A DNA stretch of 64,000 nt from Candidula unifasciata (Eukaryota; Mollusca; Gastropoda; Stylommatophora; Geomitridae). Position numbers and translations under genes: made by a program. Of this stretch, positions 44,436 to 55,369 are shown one piece after another. How positions within the stretch are numbered: the first letter of the stretch is position 1; the number at the start of each line of letters is the position of its first letter. The notes beneath the pieces are model-generated. The model did no database searches. It saw nothing but the letters and a program-made list of their open reading frames with translations, and was not told the origin of the DNA. The stretch lies in assembly GCA_905116865.2 (NCBI GenBank), contig CAJHNH020008090.1, forward strand, positions 1 through 64,000. Reading direction: 5' to 3'.

Positions 44436-45415
44436 GAATATTTAGTTATATGCAACTGTATGTGCTCCAATGTACTTCCCCGACCATGCGCTCTAGTGAT
44501 TTTATTTAGATGATCAATTATGCGTATTGCACAATGGCAGGTCATGCCTACAGCAAGTTGCAACTATGCTGCCTTTAACTTTATCATTACTTTGCCTAGG
44601 AGTCATTGTTGTAATAAGCTGTAACTGGCCTTTTGACGGAGTTTTCATCCTGAGTTTTTTTCATGATTTGATAGGCTACTAATTCTTGGTGCAGCAGTGC
44701 ACTGACACAGTTTGCAATATGCTGCCTCTAATCCGTATAAAGATCTTTTGAGTCATGGGTATGTTTTCTTCCAGTTACTATTATACTTGCAATGTCGTAA
44801 GATGATTCACATTTCTAGGATGATGTGGCCATTGGTAAAAGTTATAAAAATTTATCACAGATAGAACTAGGTCTATATCCTCTCTATTTTTTTGTCCTCA
44901 AGTAGTTTCTCAACAGTCTAAATTACTTGTTATCAGTGGTTGGTTTTAGTTTTATATCCCTCATTTATTCTTGTAGATTAACATAAATTACAGAGGGCCT
45001 TGGTTTATCGAAGTCACGATCCGTTTAGTAAGACAACAAATGCAATAAAAAATGGCGCGAATCTCCATTAGTCCGTACCAGGACATCACAACAAAGTCAA
45101 ACTGAAATAAAGATGTTAACTGTAGGTCTACATTGCTATTAGTAAATCTGCATGTTTCTAACAGAGGTACCATGAAGAAAATGTGAGCACATCTTGATCA
45201 GAAAAACTAGGAAAAACATAAATATGCCAAAATATGCCAGTTCATTATCTAACGCCAGTTCAATTTCAAATAAGCCAAATTTGTGGAATCTGTCATAAAA
45301 AATGCCATATGGCAACCCTGCCGGTACATCACGGCAGACCAGCTTATAATAAAGTGTTACATTCTACCTCTGTAAGATTAGGGATTTTATTTTTCTGCTG
45401 GAAAAAAATAAAATA
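44436..45415. other. Unassigned stretch
   Basis: No gene or repeat family recognised. Confidence 0.5.
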
Positions 45416-45742
45416 CTCACCTGCACAGTCTTGGCGACGGAACTAGCTATGCATTAGTAAATCCTCAGGCTAAAAGACATTCCTGCCTACACCGCAAAAG
45501 GAAGTAATTTGCAGTAACATTCTATTGTCCTTACCTCCACTGACTGGACTGTAGGTGTAGGGGCAATAACTATTTCTCCAGTTATAACTAATATGTCCCT
45601 GTGTGGGTCCCTGTGTCCCATTCTGGAGAACAAAGAATATATCCACTGCCATCACTCAAACAAGCATGTCGTATGGGGCATGATTATTTCGACTGCCTGT
45701 GAGGCAAGGAACCAACATCTGGCATACAAATATGTTACATCT
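45416..45742 (-). repeat. P2 copy (3' part) and flank with two strong donor-like sites
   Basis: Minus strand: the P2 end GGCAGTGGATATATTC, then an acceptor-like TTTGTTCTCCAG and 102 bases to a GGAG|GTAAGG donor-like site. A further GCAG|GTGAGT occurs at about 45417. The 102-base segment is open in two frames but codes for nothing recognisable. Possible exon of an unknown gene, or chance. Confidence 0.4.
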
Positions 45743-46120
45743 GGGCTATTCTCCGAATAACGGCCACATATTATGGCGGTCAGAAACAGGGCCTCAGTCA
45801 CATGTAAATTGCGGACTTTCGGTGACTATACAGCCACCGCCGAGAGTATCTCCCACACCGCTTCGCGCGGCGTGGACTGGGGTGTAACTAGATGGCTGGT
45901 ACTCACAGATGCGGAAGCTGCTGCTCGTGAGTCATAGTCATCTAGTTTAAACCCAATCCACGCCGCGCGTAGCGGAGTGGGGGATACTCTCGGCGGTGGC
46001 AGTAGTCGCCGGAAGTTCGCAATTTAAGTCGCCGGAAGTCCACAATTTACATTGACTGAGGCCCTGTTAGGGTGTTTTTGTGGCTGCCATAACATGTGGC
46101 CGTTATTGGGAGGATAGCCC
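45743..46120. mobile_element. Fold-back MITE with 6 bp target duplication
   Basis: The 378 bp element starts GGGCTATTCTCCGAATAACG and its other end, reversed, is GGGCTATCCTCCCAATAACG. Arms pair along nearly the whole length down to a short GC-rich loop. It is flanked by ACATCT on both sides (45737-45742 and 46121-46126). Removing it rejoins a P2 repeat, so it is an insertion into P2. Confidence 0.9.
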
Positions 46121-46380
46121 ACATCTGTAAATCGGATGTGCACACAAAAAATTCAAGTTCTTGGCCTCTCCGTGTGGGTTCCGCAGCCTCATTTTTGGGA
46201 AAACATAAATAGGCTCACTGCCTCCCTGACAAGGATGCCGTAAGAGTCGACTAACTGGGGGTTTCCTGCAAAGTCAGAGTACATCTGCCTAAGAAGCAAG
46301 AAACCAGCAGTCTGCGTATAAATCAGCCACATCTGTGAAATAAATGTGCACGCAATCATCTTTTCTGGAACAAGAGTCAT
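46121..46380 (-). repeat. Repeat P2, tandem partner
   Basis: Minus strand GATTGCGTGCACATTTATTT, GACTGCTGGTTTCTTGC, CAGTTAGTCGACTCTTACGG and GGGAGGCAGTGAGCCTATTT, then straight into the start of the next P2 unit (AACTTGAATTTTTTGTGTGC). Head-to-tail dimer; in-frame stops are present. Confidence 0.7.
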
Positions 46381-46860
46381 CAAAAGGAAAACTATTAGAG
46401 AGTTTGAACGCTCCGCTACTTTATTATTTTTCAGGGCTCAATGAGCTCAAAGGGCTAACGTCTTTTCGACTGCACAATTAAAAAAAAAAAAATTATGTGC
46501 GGAAAGGCAAATAACTGCGGCATTCTATTTGAAATAATATTAAACGTTTAACCAATTTCTTTTATCGTCTAAACATGATTGGGGCGGAAGCAGCACTTAA
46601 TCCCTTGTAACATTTACTGAGGATGGGCGTTGGTGTGTAAAGTTTTTTTTTGTTTTTTTTTTGTCCTCGTTTCTTAAATCCATTTGTTTCCCTTTTCAGT
46701 GATTGTTTTGTGATACTTTGGCTAGTTTGTCTGATTTGTCTAATAGGTAGCCATGTCTTTTATGACTATTATTACCATAGCTTCTATCGACATTTAACTG
46801 ATTTCTCCGATTGTTTTCTAGACTCATTTGTTGTTGACAACTTTTGCGTGTTTCAGACGA
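46381..46860. other. Unassigned stretch
   Basis: An 86-codon plus frame (46650-46910) is tyrosine/phenylalanine-rich and of unknown meaning. No repeat recognised. Confidence 0.4.
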
Positions 46861-46864
46861 GAGA

Positions 46865-47060
46865 GTTATATTGTGCTACATGGAAGCATTGGAATCACAG
46901 AGCATGGTGATTGCGAGTGTGACTAGCAAAGCCCACTAGTGCTAACACAGGTCTGCACAATATCAGGACAATTGTTGTCATCGCTTGTCTCCAATAAGCT
47001 TCTTCTTAAACCAGCTCAGCTCTAAATATCTATGCAATCAAGTCTCTCATTTATCGCGGT
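46865..47060 (-). mobile_element. LINE-B 3' tail
   Basis: GATTGCGAGTGTGACTAGCA and ATCAGGACAATTGTTGTCAT match the LINE-B tail at 8.97-9.08 kb. Confidence 0.6.
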
Positions 47061-47063
47061 TCC

Positions 47064-47067
<4 letters not shown>

Positions 47068-47162
<95 letters not shown>

Positions 47163-47164
47163 AC
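47068..47164. repeat. (CT)n then (CA)n microsatellite
   Basis: CT run to about 47138 followed by about 13 CA units. Confidence 0.95.
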
Positions 47165-47869
47165 TGCTTCCACCATGCAACATTAAACACAGCATCCTGT
47201 TTCTACGAATCAGCCTTAATCTCTGTATCCTTTATTTTGTCTGTATTCTGTGCGGAAAAATCCCCCATCAGCTACTGCATGTCATATTCTGAATTATGGT
47301 CACATTGTACACAAGGAGGGTGCATTTCGCATTTTTTAGACTTCTGCCAACCGTAGATTATCGAGATTTGTGCAAGCGACAGCGATAACCGGGTTAGTTC
47401 AGAATTGTGCACACAAAAGGACATGCTCTTCACCTTGCGTTTACCCCGGTAAAACTGACAATTTTTGAATGTTGTCGACTTTGTTTTTCAGTTCAAAGAT
47501 TAATTTATTTCCTTCATTTTAATCTATTGTAACTGTAGCATGCACCTGACGAGACAGAGCGAAATCGCCAGGCAATAAATTGTACATTCATGTATTTGTG
47601 TCTTCTTTGTTCCTATGTAATTATGTTTATTTCAAGCCATTCTAAATATTTCATTCAAAGGTATTTTCTGTAACTAGATACCTGATGGCGTTCTTAATGA
47701 TGGTGGTGTGGTCAATGTCTCTTATTAATATATTTTAACAGGCAACAATTACCATGGTCTAAAATACTTGGAGACATAGAGAGTTCACCTATAAATATAA
47801 GGCTCTTACCATTAAAAATCTAAAACCATGTAGGCAAAATCACCACATGAGAGGTCAGATGCCTAAGAA
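47165..47869. other. Unassigned stretch
   Basis: No gene recognised. Confidence 0.45.
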
Positions 47870-48215
47870 AAGCCGCCAAACTAACCATGTGCCATTGATT
47901 GAATAATGATACTTTCAGACAGGCTGTGGGAACGACACCTTGTACTAGATTTATCAAGAAACAGCAGATCAATTGGTTTGGCCATGTTGTTAGAATGCAG
48001 TTTGATCAAATACCATAACATACGCTATGTCTCATAAGATCAGCTGCAAGAGCAAGAGGACGTCCGCGAGAAATAATGGATCGACAACATTAAAGACACT
48101 CTACGCCTTTTCATTATGACAATAGCAAGTGACAGCCAGCATGCAGGGATCGCAAATTATTCCTCCCTACGGCTGTTAACGGCATAAGCTGTTTATGATG
48201 ATGATGATGACATGA
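47870..48215 (+). mobile_element. LINE-F C-terminal remnant
   Basis: The plus frame gives KKQQINWFGHVVRMQFDQIP and ARGRPREIMD, the C-terminal signature of a non-LTR reverse transcriptase, with stops, then an (ATG)n tail at 48198-48210. Confidence 0.7.
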
Positions 48216-49200
48216 TAAAAATAGTGATCTAATGCTATAGGGCTGCCCACCTCTTCATTGAGATATTGGACCATTCCACATTAAGTAAGCTGATGACCAT
48301 GTCAGCTGAAATTGGCCCCAAGAAAGAGGCTTTATCTCGAATTGTGTTTAGTAAAAATCGGCTTTCAGTGTTGTGCCAGTTGGTTTTAACAATATAAAAC
48401 AATGCAACATCTTTCTAGATAACAGTGTTAGATTGTGCTATTGCGAATCATTGGAATCTCAGCCCATTGTAAGATCCGATCATGTTAAAGACAATTATTC
48501 GACAATTAGATCATTGCGATTTCTGGACCATATTTAGCACTGCTTGACAGTAAGTTACTTCTCCGGTGAAAAGATACGAATGCTGTTTATATTCCATAGT
48601 TTTTTTTTTTTTTTTTTCAGGTGGACGATGCACCTGAGAAATGAAGATATTAATTCAGTCATTCATTCATTCATGCATGCGTTCATTTATTCATTGATCC
48701 GTTTATTCATAGTTTGTTGATCACTGTGAAATCTACACCATAAATCAAATAGGTTCCACCAATTGGAATCTTACGTCATTACATCTGAGCAGTTCGACAA
48801 CTGACCTGTCTAAACATTAGGGATATTTACTGCGCAAAAACCAGTGTACATTTATGTACGACTTTTTTGTTTGGATCAATAATATACGTCATAAAACCCA
48901 TTTGTGCTGTTAGTAATGCGCACATTCAAACAAATAAAACAATAAATTGCCTTACAGTGCGAGACTAATTAAGTTATTAACTAAACGAAGACGAACATGC
49001 TAGAAAGAAATATCTAGATCAGTACGGAGGCGTTTAGGAAATTGTATCCCCATCATCATGTGCATTGGTAAATGAGCCTTAACGACCTAGCTTCTCAACA
49101 TGTTATAATTTTAAACAGAATATAAACGTGCATTTTTATTTTTGCTATGGCCTTGAAAAGATGGCAGACATTTTTTGACCCATTCAGTAATCATCACACG
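48216..49200. other. Unassigned, with poly-T and (ATTC)n
   Basis: T run at 48599-48618, (ATTC)-rich at 48657-48710. No gene recognised. Confidence 0.5.
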
Positions 49201-49204
49201 TTTA

Positions 49205-49560
49205 CTGAGTGCTCATCATCATCATTATTTAACAGATCCTTAGCAGAAGGTCGCTCTCAACGCAACCAGTCTGAAACATATTCAATCTCTTACAAGCTCT
49301 CCCGCCTCGTGCACTTTCATATCCACGGAGTCACTTATATCCTGTACCCCTCTTCGTGTTCATCGGTCCCTACACCTCCTTACTGGTACGAATCCATTCT
49401 GTTATTATTTTTTTTTAATAATCCGCAGTGGCGCTTGATGTGGCCAAAAATATATAAGCTTTCGAAAGAAAAGGTTGTTTATTAATTAATCAGTTTTCCT
49501 TGATGTTCAGATCTTTTAGAATGTTGGTATTTCTTAAATATACAGATTACCATTTATTAA
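49205..49560 (-). mobile_element. LINE-A 3' end fragment
   Basis: (CAT)n at 49212, then AGAAGGTCGCTCTCA and GTGCACTTTCATATCCACGG, matching LINE-A at 4.71 kb. Confidence 0.75.
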
Positions 49561-50960
49561 ATACTTTCTCCTTGTCACCTAGGGATCTCCGGATAAGCTG
49601 GAACTTAACGTCTACGTAGAGTTGAGCTGGATATCAACACAAATATCCAACCATCTTGGGTGGGTCCCGTGGTAGCGAACGATGACACATCTGGTAATAA
49701 ACTACTGTTCTGCTCTCACTCGAACTGGCACTGGTAACTACAAAGTTTTATTTTCCTGACGATTTTCTACCCTGTATTTTACTGATAGTGCAAATGTGCT
49801 AGACACTTTAATATGAATAGGTTTAGACGACGGATCAACATTATGGTATAATTGCTCCGTTCTACTTCTGACTCAAGCCTAGGTTTGAAGAATCTCATCC
49901 CAGTGCACGAACTCCGTGCACCGGCGAAGATCCTGAAATACTTTGGGTAGATTTAAAACTCAAAATTTGTGCCCGGGCAGCGCCGTCAGGCAACACGTTT
50001 TCGATCTCTGACTGACATGGAATTTGGTACGTGCGCAACAATACACACGGGCGCCCGATCCTACTAACGATAGACCATGGAAAATTACTAGAAGTTCACT
50101 TGAAAAATCACAGATTTCACCGGGACGCCCTGCCACGAGACTACGCAGCTCCCGAATAGATGTCAACACATATTATCCAGACCTCGAATACAAATGCTGG
50201 CCTTCTTTAATATTTTATATAGTCTGTGGCGGATGATCTCCAGATGGGTGTATCGGACGCGGGAAATTTTGCATGTGATCCAGAGGTTTTTATTGATTTG
50301 CATACCGCTTTCTTTTCGTTTCAAATGTTAGGAACTAACTTTAGAGTAATCCGGTTAGGTTACTATAACGTGTCCACCCCCCCCCCCCCTTTCCTTTCTA
50401 ACCGACACGATTCATTGCTAGCGTGATTTTCAGACGGGTTCACTTTCTCATTGTGTGTTCAAGTGGCCATTGCTAAAAATGAAGGAACGATATGAGATCC
50501 AGCGCTCAGTGGGGAAACACAGGTCATTGTTATTCAGTGTCCATGTAGAATTAACGTTAACGTTGTCAGTTCTATTTCTTATTGGGCTGCCTCTTCCTTC
50601 GTTTGTTACAATAACTTTTGTAAATTTTGAAAAATAATGTAGTGGAATTAGGTTTGTAGGCTGAATTAACTTTCGATCATAACTCGGTGAAACACAATCT
50701 GTAGGTTTTTGACCCTTGTCTTTGACCTCTTTTCTATTAATTAAACATATAAAACTACAATTAAACTGCCATTACTGCCTGTATTTACTACTTATGCCAC
50801 ATTGGCTAACTCTGAGGATTTATGGCTCATGTCTTCACCGCGGACTGTGTAGGTTAAGGATTTAGCTGTGCTCTGGACAGGTGTAAAAAATACAATTTAC
50901 CAAAGATTGGAAGCCGGATCTACCGCATAAGTGCTTAGCGTTCTTAGCCCTTCCTCTTTT
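49561..50960. other. Unassigned stretch with a SINE-c tail
   Basis: A SINE-c tail-like piece lies at about 50810-50900 (CTTCACCGCGGACTGTGTAG) and a poly-C at 50378-50390. Short frames at 49960-50236 on both strands resemble nothing known. Confidence 0.45.
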
Positions 50961-51611
50961 TTAAAAAAAATACAGATAATACTACTGAAGACGTTTACAC
51001 AGCAATACAAGCCAAATGTAACACGGCAGCAGGGTTCGGCTTTCTCAACTATACAATAATGAAAATGCTACTAGCCAAAACCATTAAACAGTTTACTTAA
51101 ATTTTACAATGACATCTGGAAAGAGGAAGGGATTCCCAAAAATGGAAGGAAGAAGCTATGATACCTATTAAAAAGTCTAATGAGAACCCTCAAAACCTAG
51201 ACTCAAATCGACCAATATCATTAATATCTCACCTCAGGAAAATACTAGAAACAATCATAAATAAAAGAATAACATTTCATATAGAAAAGAATAACCTGTT
51301 TAGCAAGACTCAGGCAGGATTCAGAAATAATAGATGTACCCTAGATCAAATTATAAAATTACAAGATCACGTCAAAAAGGCATTTGAAAGGCGCGAAAAA
51401 ACAATTACTTATGACCAGTGCTATCGACCAGCAGCCTTGCTCAAAATAGCAAAACTAGGATTTACAAGAAAGACTTATAAATATATTTGAAGCTTTTTAC
51501 AAGACAGAACATTCTTAGTACTAGTGAACAATGAAAGATTAAACTTATAGCCAAGTTAATGGAATTCCTTCAGGAAGAGATATTGTCACCTACCCTCTGT
51601 CGTTTAATTGT

Positions 51612-52735
51612 GGAGGACCTTCATCATCAATCAGCAAGTCCATTACAAAACGTCGCTCTCTTCACGGCACGCCTGAAAGTATCCTTTTTCCTGGCCAGCT
51701 TTCTGGCCCCATGTGCTTTCAATGTCAATGCATACTCAATATATTCATCTTCGGGTTGGTCGACCCCTGCCTCGTCTTCCACAAACTGCACCTTTCATCA
51801 CCGTCTTTTCCAAGCCACAATACCACTTGATGTGGCCAAAATACTTTAACTTTCGGGACAGGATGCTCTTTATGAGTCAGTTCTCCTTGATGTTCAACTC
51901 GTTTAGAATGTCGATGTTTTTCCTCTTCCTGATCCATAGTATTCTAAGAATGTTTCTATAACATTTCAATTCAAAAGCTCCAATCGTTCTCTTCAATTAC
52001 AGAGTGAGAGTCCAAGACTCACACCCGTAAGTTGCCACAGGAAAAATGCGTGATCTCAAAATTGTTACTTTAACCAATTTACTAGTTCTTTGCCATAGGT
52101 TCTTCATGCTATTTAATCTCTGCATTGCTAATACAAGTCTTCTTCTGACTTCTTTTGAGTAGTCGCCACTGTTATTCACTAAAGAGCCCAAGTATTCTGA
52201 ATCTGTTATATTTTCTATTTCGTCATTTTAGATTGTGATACGTGGTTGATGTGCTGTATTTACTAAGGACATTTTTTTTTAATTCAAAAAAAAGATTCAC
52301 TTCTTCGCTGTGTTTTATTTTACGGCCAGAATTACTTTTTCTAAACCTAGTACACTCTTGGAAAGGAGAACTGTGTCGTCTGCATATCGGAGTTCTGGGA
52401 TAGGATTACCTTCAATTTTTAGTGGATTAAAGCTCTTACATGCCTCATCGCTAATTGCGTTTCTCATAACATTTTCATCATATGTGTTAAAAAGGGAGTT
52501 GTGAAAGAATGCAGCCCTGTGTCATTTCTTTATGCAGTTCAAACCATTTTGATGTTTCACCAGCTGCTCTGACCGCTGCCTGTTGTTCATGGTATAGAGA
52601 CTCCATTAAGTGCACCAGATGATTTGGAAATCTCATGCCTCTCTTTATATGCTTTAGTTTATGATGCTGCACACAATCAAATGCCTTGCTGTAGTCTATG
52701 GAACAAATAAAAAGATCTGTCTTGTATTCACTACT
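51612..52735 (-). mobile_element. LINE-A inserted in LINE-J
   Basis: The reverse strand holds YADD intact (52375-52386, context PELRYADDTVLL), FPVATYGCESWT near 52030 and the 3' end with CATCATCAATC at 51615. It separates two collinear pieces of LINE-J. Homologous to LINE-A at 4.7-5.9 kb. Confidence 0.85.
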
Positions 52736-53196
52736 TGAATGACCTTAACGAAGTAATTACCAATTTTAAAAAAGAAACAGGTTTAACACAGTATGCAAAG
52801 GACTGCAAATTATCACATTTACAGACAGATAGAATTCGCCAGGACTCGACTCCAGAAAGAATAAACCAAGTGACCAATTGGATCAACAAATGGGGATTTG
52901 GAATTACCACTGACAAAACCTTTAGCATGCTGTTCGGCTTTAGAAACCATCACATTTACCCCAGTGATACTAGAATTACAATCAATAGAAGAACGATACA
53001 AAGAAAAAAAGACCACACGATTTCTACGAATGATTATGGACAAAGAAATGACATAGAACAAGCACATTGAAGAACTAGTATTAAAGTGCAAAATGTATAA
53101 CAATATGATAACAATGATTAAAGGAAATTGATGGGGAGCACACCAAGACACACTAATCCAATTTTACAAAAAATTTGTCAGGGGTAAAACTGAGCA

Positions 53197-54048
53197 TAAA
53201 TAACGCAAATTTAGGCATTACATGGGTTGACAAAATTCTGGAAGACCTAGACTTCGCCGACGACATAGCACTCCTGAGTTCAGAACACACAGACGCCCAA
53301 GAAAAAATCAATCGACTCCAGAATTTCTCAGAACAAATTGGACTCCAAATTAACACCGCAAAAACAAAAATTCTAGACCTTACCAACAGTTCAGTTGATA
53401 TCACGCTGAACAACAACAGCCTTGAAAAAGTCAACAGTTTCACTTATCTAGGGAGCAAGATGTCATCTACAGGAGATACCGCACCAGAAATATCATTTAG
53501 AATAGCACTGGCATCTAGTGCCTTCAATAAACTGTCTAACATCTGGAAATCAAAGACACTTAGCAAACACACAAAACTCAAGATCTTCAATTCTTGTGTG
53601 ATTCCAGTACTAACCTATGGATGCGAGAGCTGGAAATCAACGAAAGCTCTAGACACAAAAATTAGACAGTTTTGAAAATAAATGCCTTAGAAGAATACTA
53701 AATTTCAAATGGTCAGATTTCCGAACCAATACACAAATAAGGCAAGAATCCAGGCAAGAGTATGTGTCTAATTTTATACGAAAACGCCGCTGGAACTATG
53801 TCGGCCACGCCCTTAGAATGGATAAATCAAGACTTCCTTACCAAGCCCTCATTTGGACACCACAGGGGAAAAGATCTCGTGGAAGACCAAGGGAAACCCT
53901 ACGTAGAACTATCATCAGGGAAGGCTCGCTCATGGGCCACTCAAACATCCAAGACCTACAACGGATTGCAACGGACCGCCGTGCATGGAGAGTCGCGACC
54001 TCTGTCCTATGTGCCGCACTCGACACAAGAGGAAAGACTAACTAACTA
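53197..54048 (+). mobile_element. LINE-K inserted in LINE-J, with 10 bp target duplication
   Basis: 5'-truncated element. 53175-53675 reads KILEDLDFADDIALLSSEHT (intact FADD), then SFTYLGSKMSSTGD and PVLTYGCESW. After one frameshift near 53665, 53764-54045 reads RKRRWNYVGHALRMDKSRLP, LIWTPQGKRSRGRPRET and DRRAWRVATSVLCAALDTRG. It ends in a (TAAC)n tail. TAAAACTGAG stands on both sides (53187-53196 and 54054-54063). One frameshift and few stops make it the youngest-looking LINE here. Confidence 0.9.
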
Positions 54049-55254
54049 ACTAACTAAAACTGAGTACGGGAGCATAGTTTATGATTCAGGAGAAGAAGGC
54101 CACAAGAATAAGCTCGATAGTATTCAGTTTTCAAGCTTTGACAACCGTTATGGGGGAAGGTAAATGGACATCGAGGGAGGCGATGGTGGTGGAACTAGGC
54201 ATCACACCACTACATCCCAGAAGAAAACAACTGAATCATAGTTACTGGATGAAAGCGGCAATTGACGACAGGCACCCAGCATCAGGTGATTTTCATTCTA
54301 ATTCTAACCCGTATCCAGAACAACCGATCAGCAATGTACTCAGACCAGCAGGATGGGATGCCGCCATTGAAATACAAAACAATGGAACTTAGCCGGGTAT
54401 ATTCCCCAGATCACTCTATGGACACTAGAACTACCCCTGACAGATATGAGTTTGATCAAAATTATTTCTAAAAATACCGAAAATTGTGGCTAACGGCAAA
54501 GCTAGAATTCAGCAAGACGGCAATTACGAGGGATGATTGAATGGTTTCCCGCCCTCTGCCCCTCTTTGCTCCCTATCAATTCCGGATGCTCTATCAGTAC
54601 AATTTCCACTACCCTCCCCCAGAGAGGACTTGAGTCCGATAACCCACAAGCCACAACAATCTTCACACTTGGATCAACCGTGAGCTGGGTATCCCAAGAA
54701 TCTGGTATTTACACCGAAGAGTAGCTACCAACCCAAATCGACATAATATAACCACACACCACACTATAACAAATGACGGATATACTCTTTGTGAGGCTTT
54801 ACCTAACATTTCACACACATCTCCATTACATGATTAACCCGTTCTTATTGCAGGAAGGCAACTATAAGACCAGTAAAACCCAAAAACTGTTTTCACTACT
54901 TTTTGGCACAGTAAAATACTCAAAATTGTAAAACTATAAATGATGGCACAAAGGACGTTTTGTTGAGAAGCAAGCTCTCCTACGATACACGTCTGGTCAA
55001 ATCAGAAGGAGCTGAAACCAAGAAGGAAAGATCAAGAATGAAAGAGCAAGAAGAACACAGTTGACAACAGGATAAGGAATGATTGGTCTGACTTAGAGGA
55101 AAGAAGCATAAGCCCAGAGACAGCGCAAATACCAGAAAGTGTGGCAAATAACCCAGACAACAAATATAGCAGAAGACTGTTGGCAGTTTCGGCTAGCTAG
55201 CAGCAGGTTGAACGTGGTTGAGTTTTTGATTTGATTTTTTAAAGGCATTGGAAT

Positions 55255-55350
55255 TTGAACAAAAGTTCGTCGTTCCAGAATTATAAAAAGTCGTCCCCCT
55301 GTGGGATGCAATTTTTAGTTATTTTGAAGCCGCACTCTGGCTTTTTGTTG
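55255..55350. repeat. Repeat P1, partial copy
   Basis: AAAAAGTCGTCCCCCTGTGG and GCCGCACTCTGGC are the right-hand end of P1 in reverse. Confidence 0.65.
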
Positions 55351-55369
55351 GGACCTTATAAGAAGAAAC

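Larger units (their letters stand above)
50965..55180 (+). mobile_element. LINE-J, split by two younger LINE insertions
   Basis: Three collinear parts: 50965-51611 (RT fingers: SNRPISLISHLRKILETIIN, FSKTQAGFRNNRCTLDQIIK), 52736-53196 (palm/thumb: LTQYAKDCKLSHLQTDRIRQ, TNWINKWGFGITTDKT) and 54049-55180 (EYGSIVYDS, then MVVELGITPLHPRRKQLNHS and the 3' UTR shared with 27.56-27.98 kb). The palm motif is YAKD instead of YADD. Jockey/CR1-like by motif order. 5'-truncated and dead. Confidence 0.8.

Noticed and set aside
46189..46383. Minus-strand cysteine-rich coding exon (CVHIYFTDV...CWFLAS)
   Set aside because: The same sequence is dispersed in at least four places with in-frame stops, so it is repeat P2 and not a conserved gene family.
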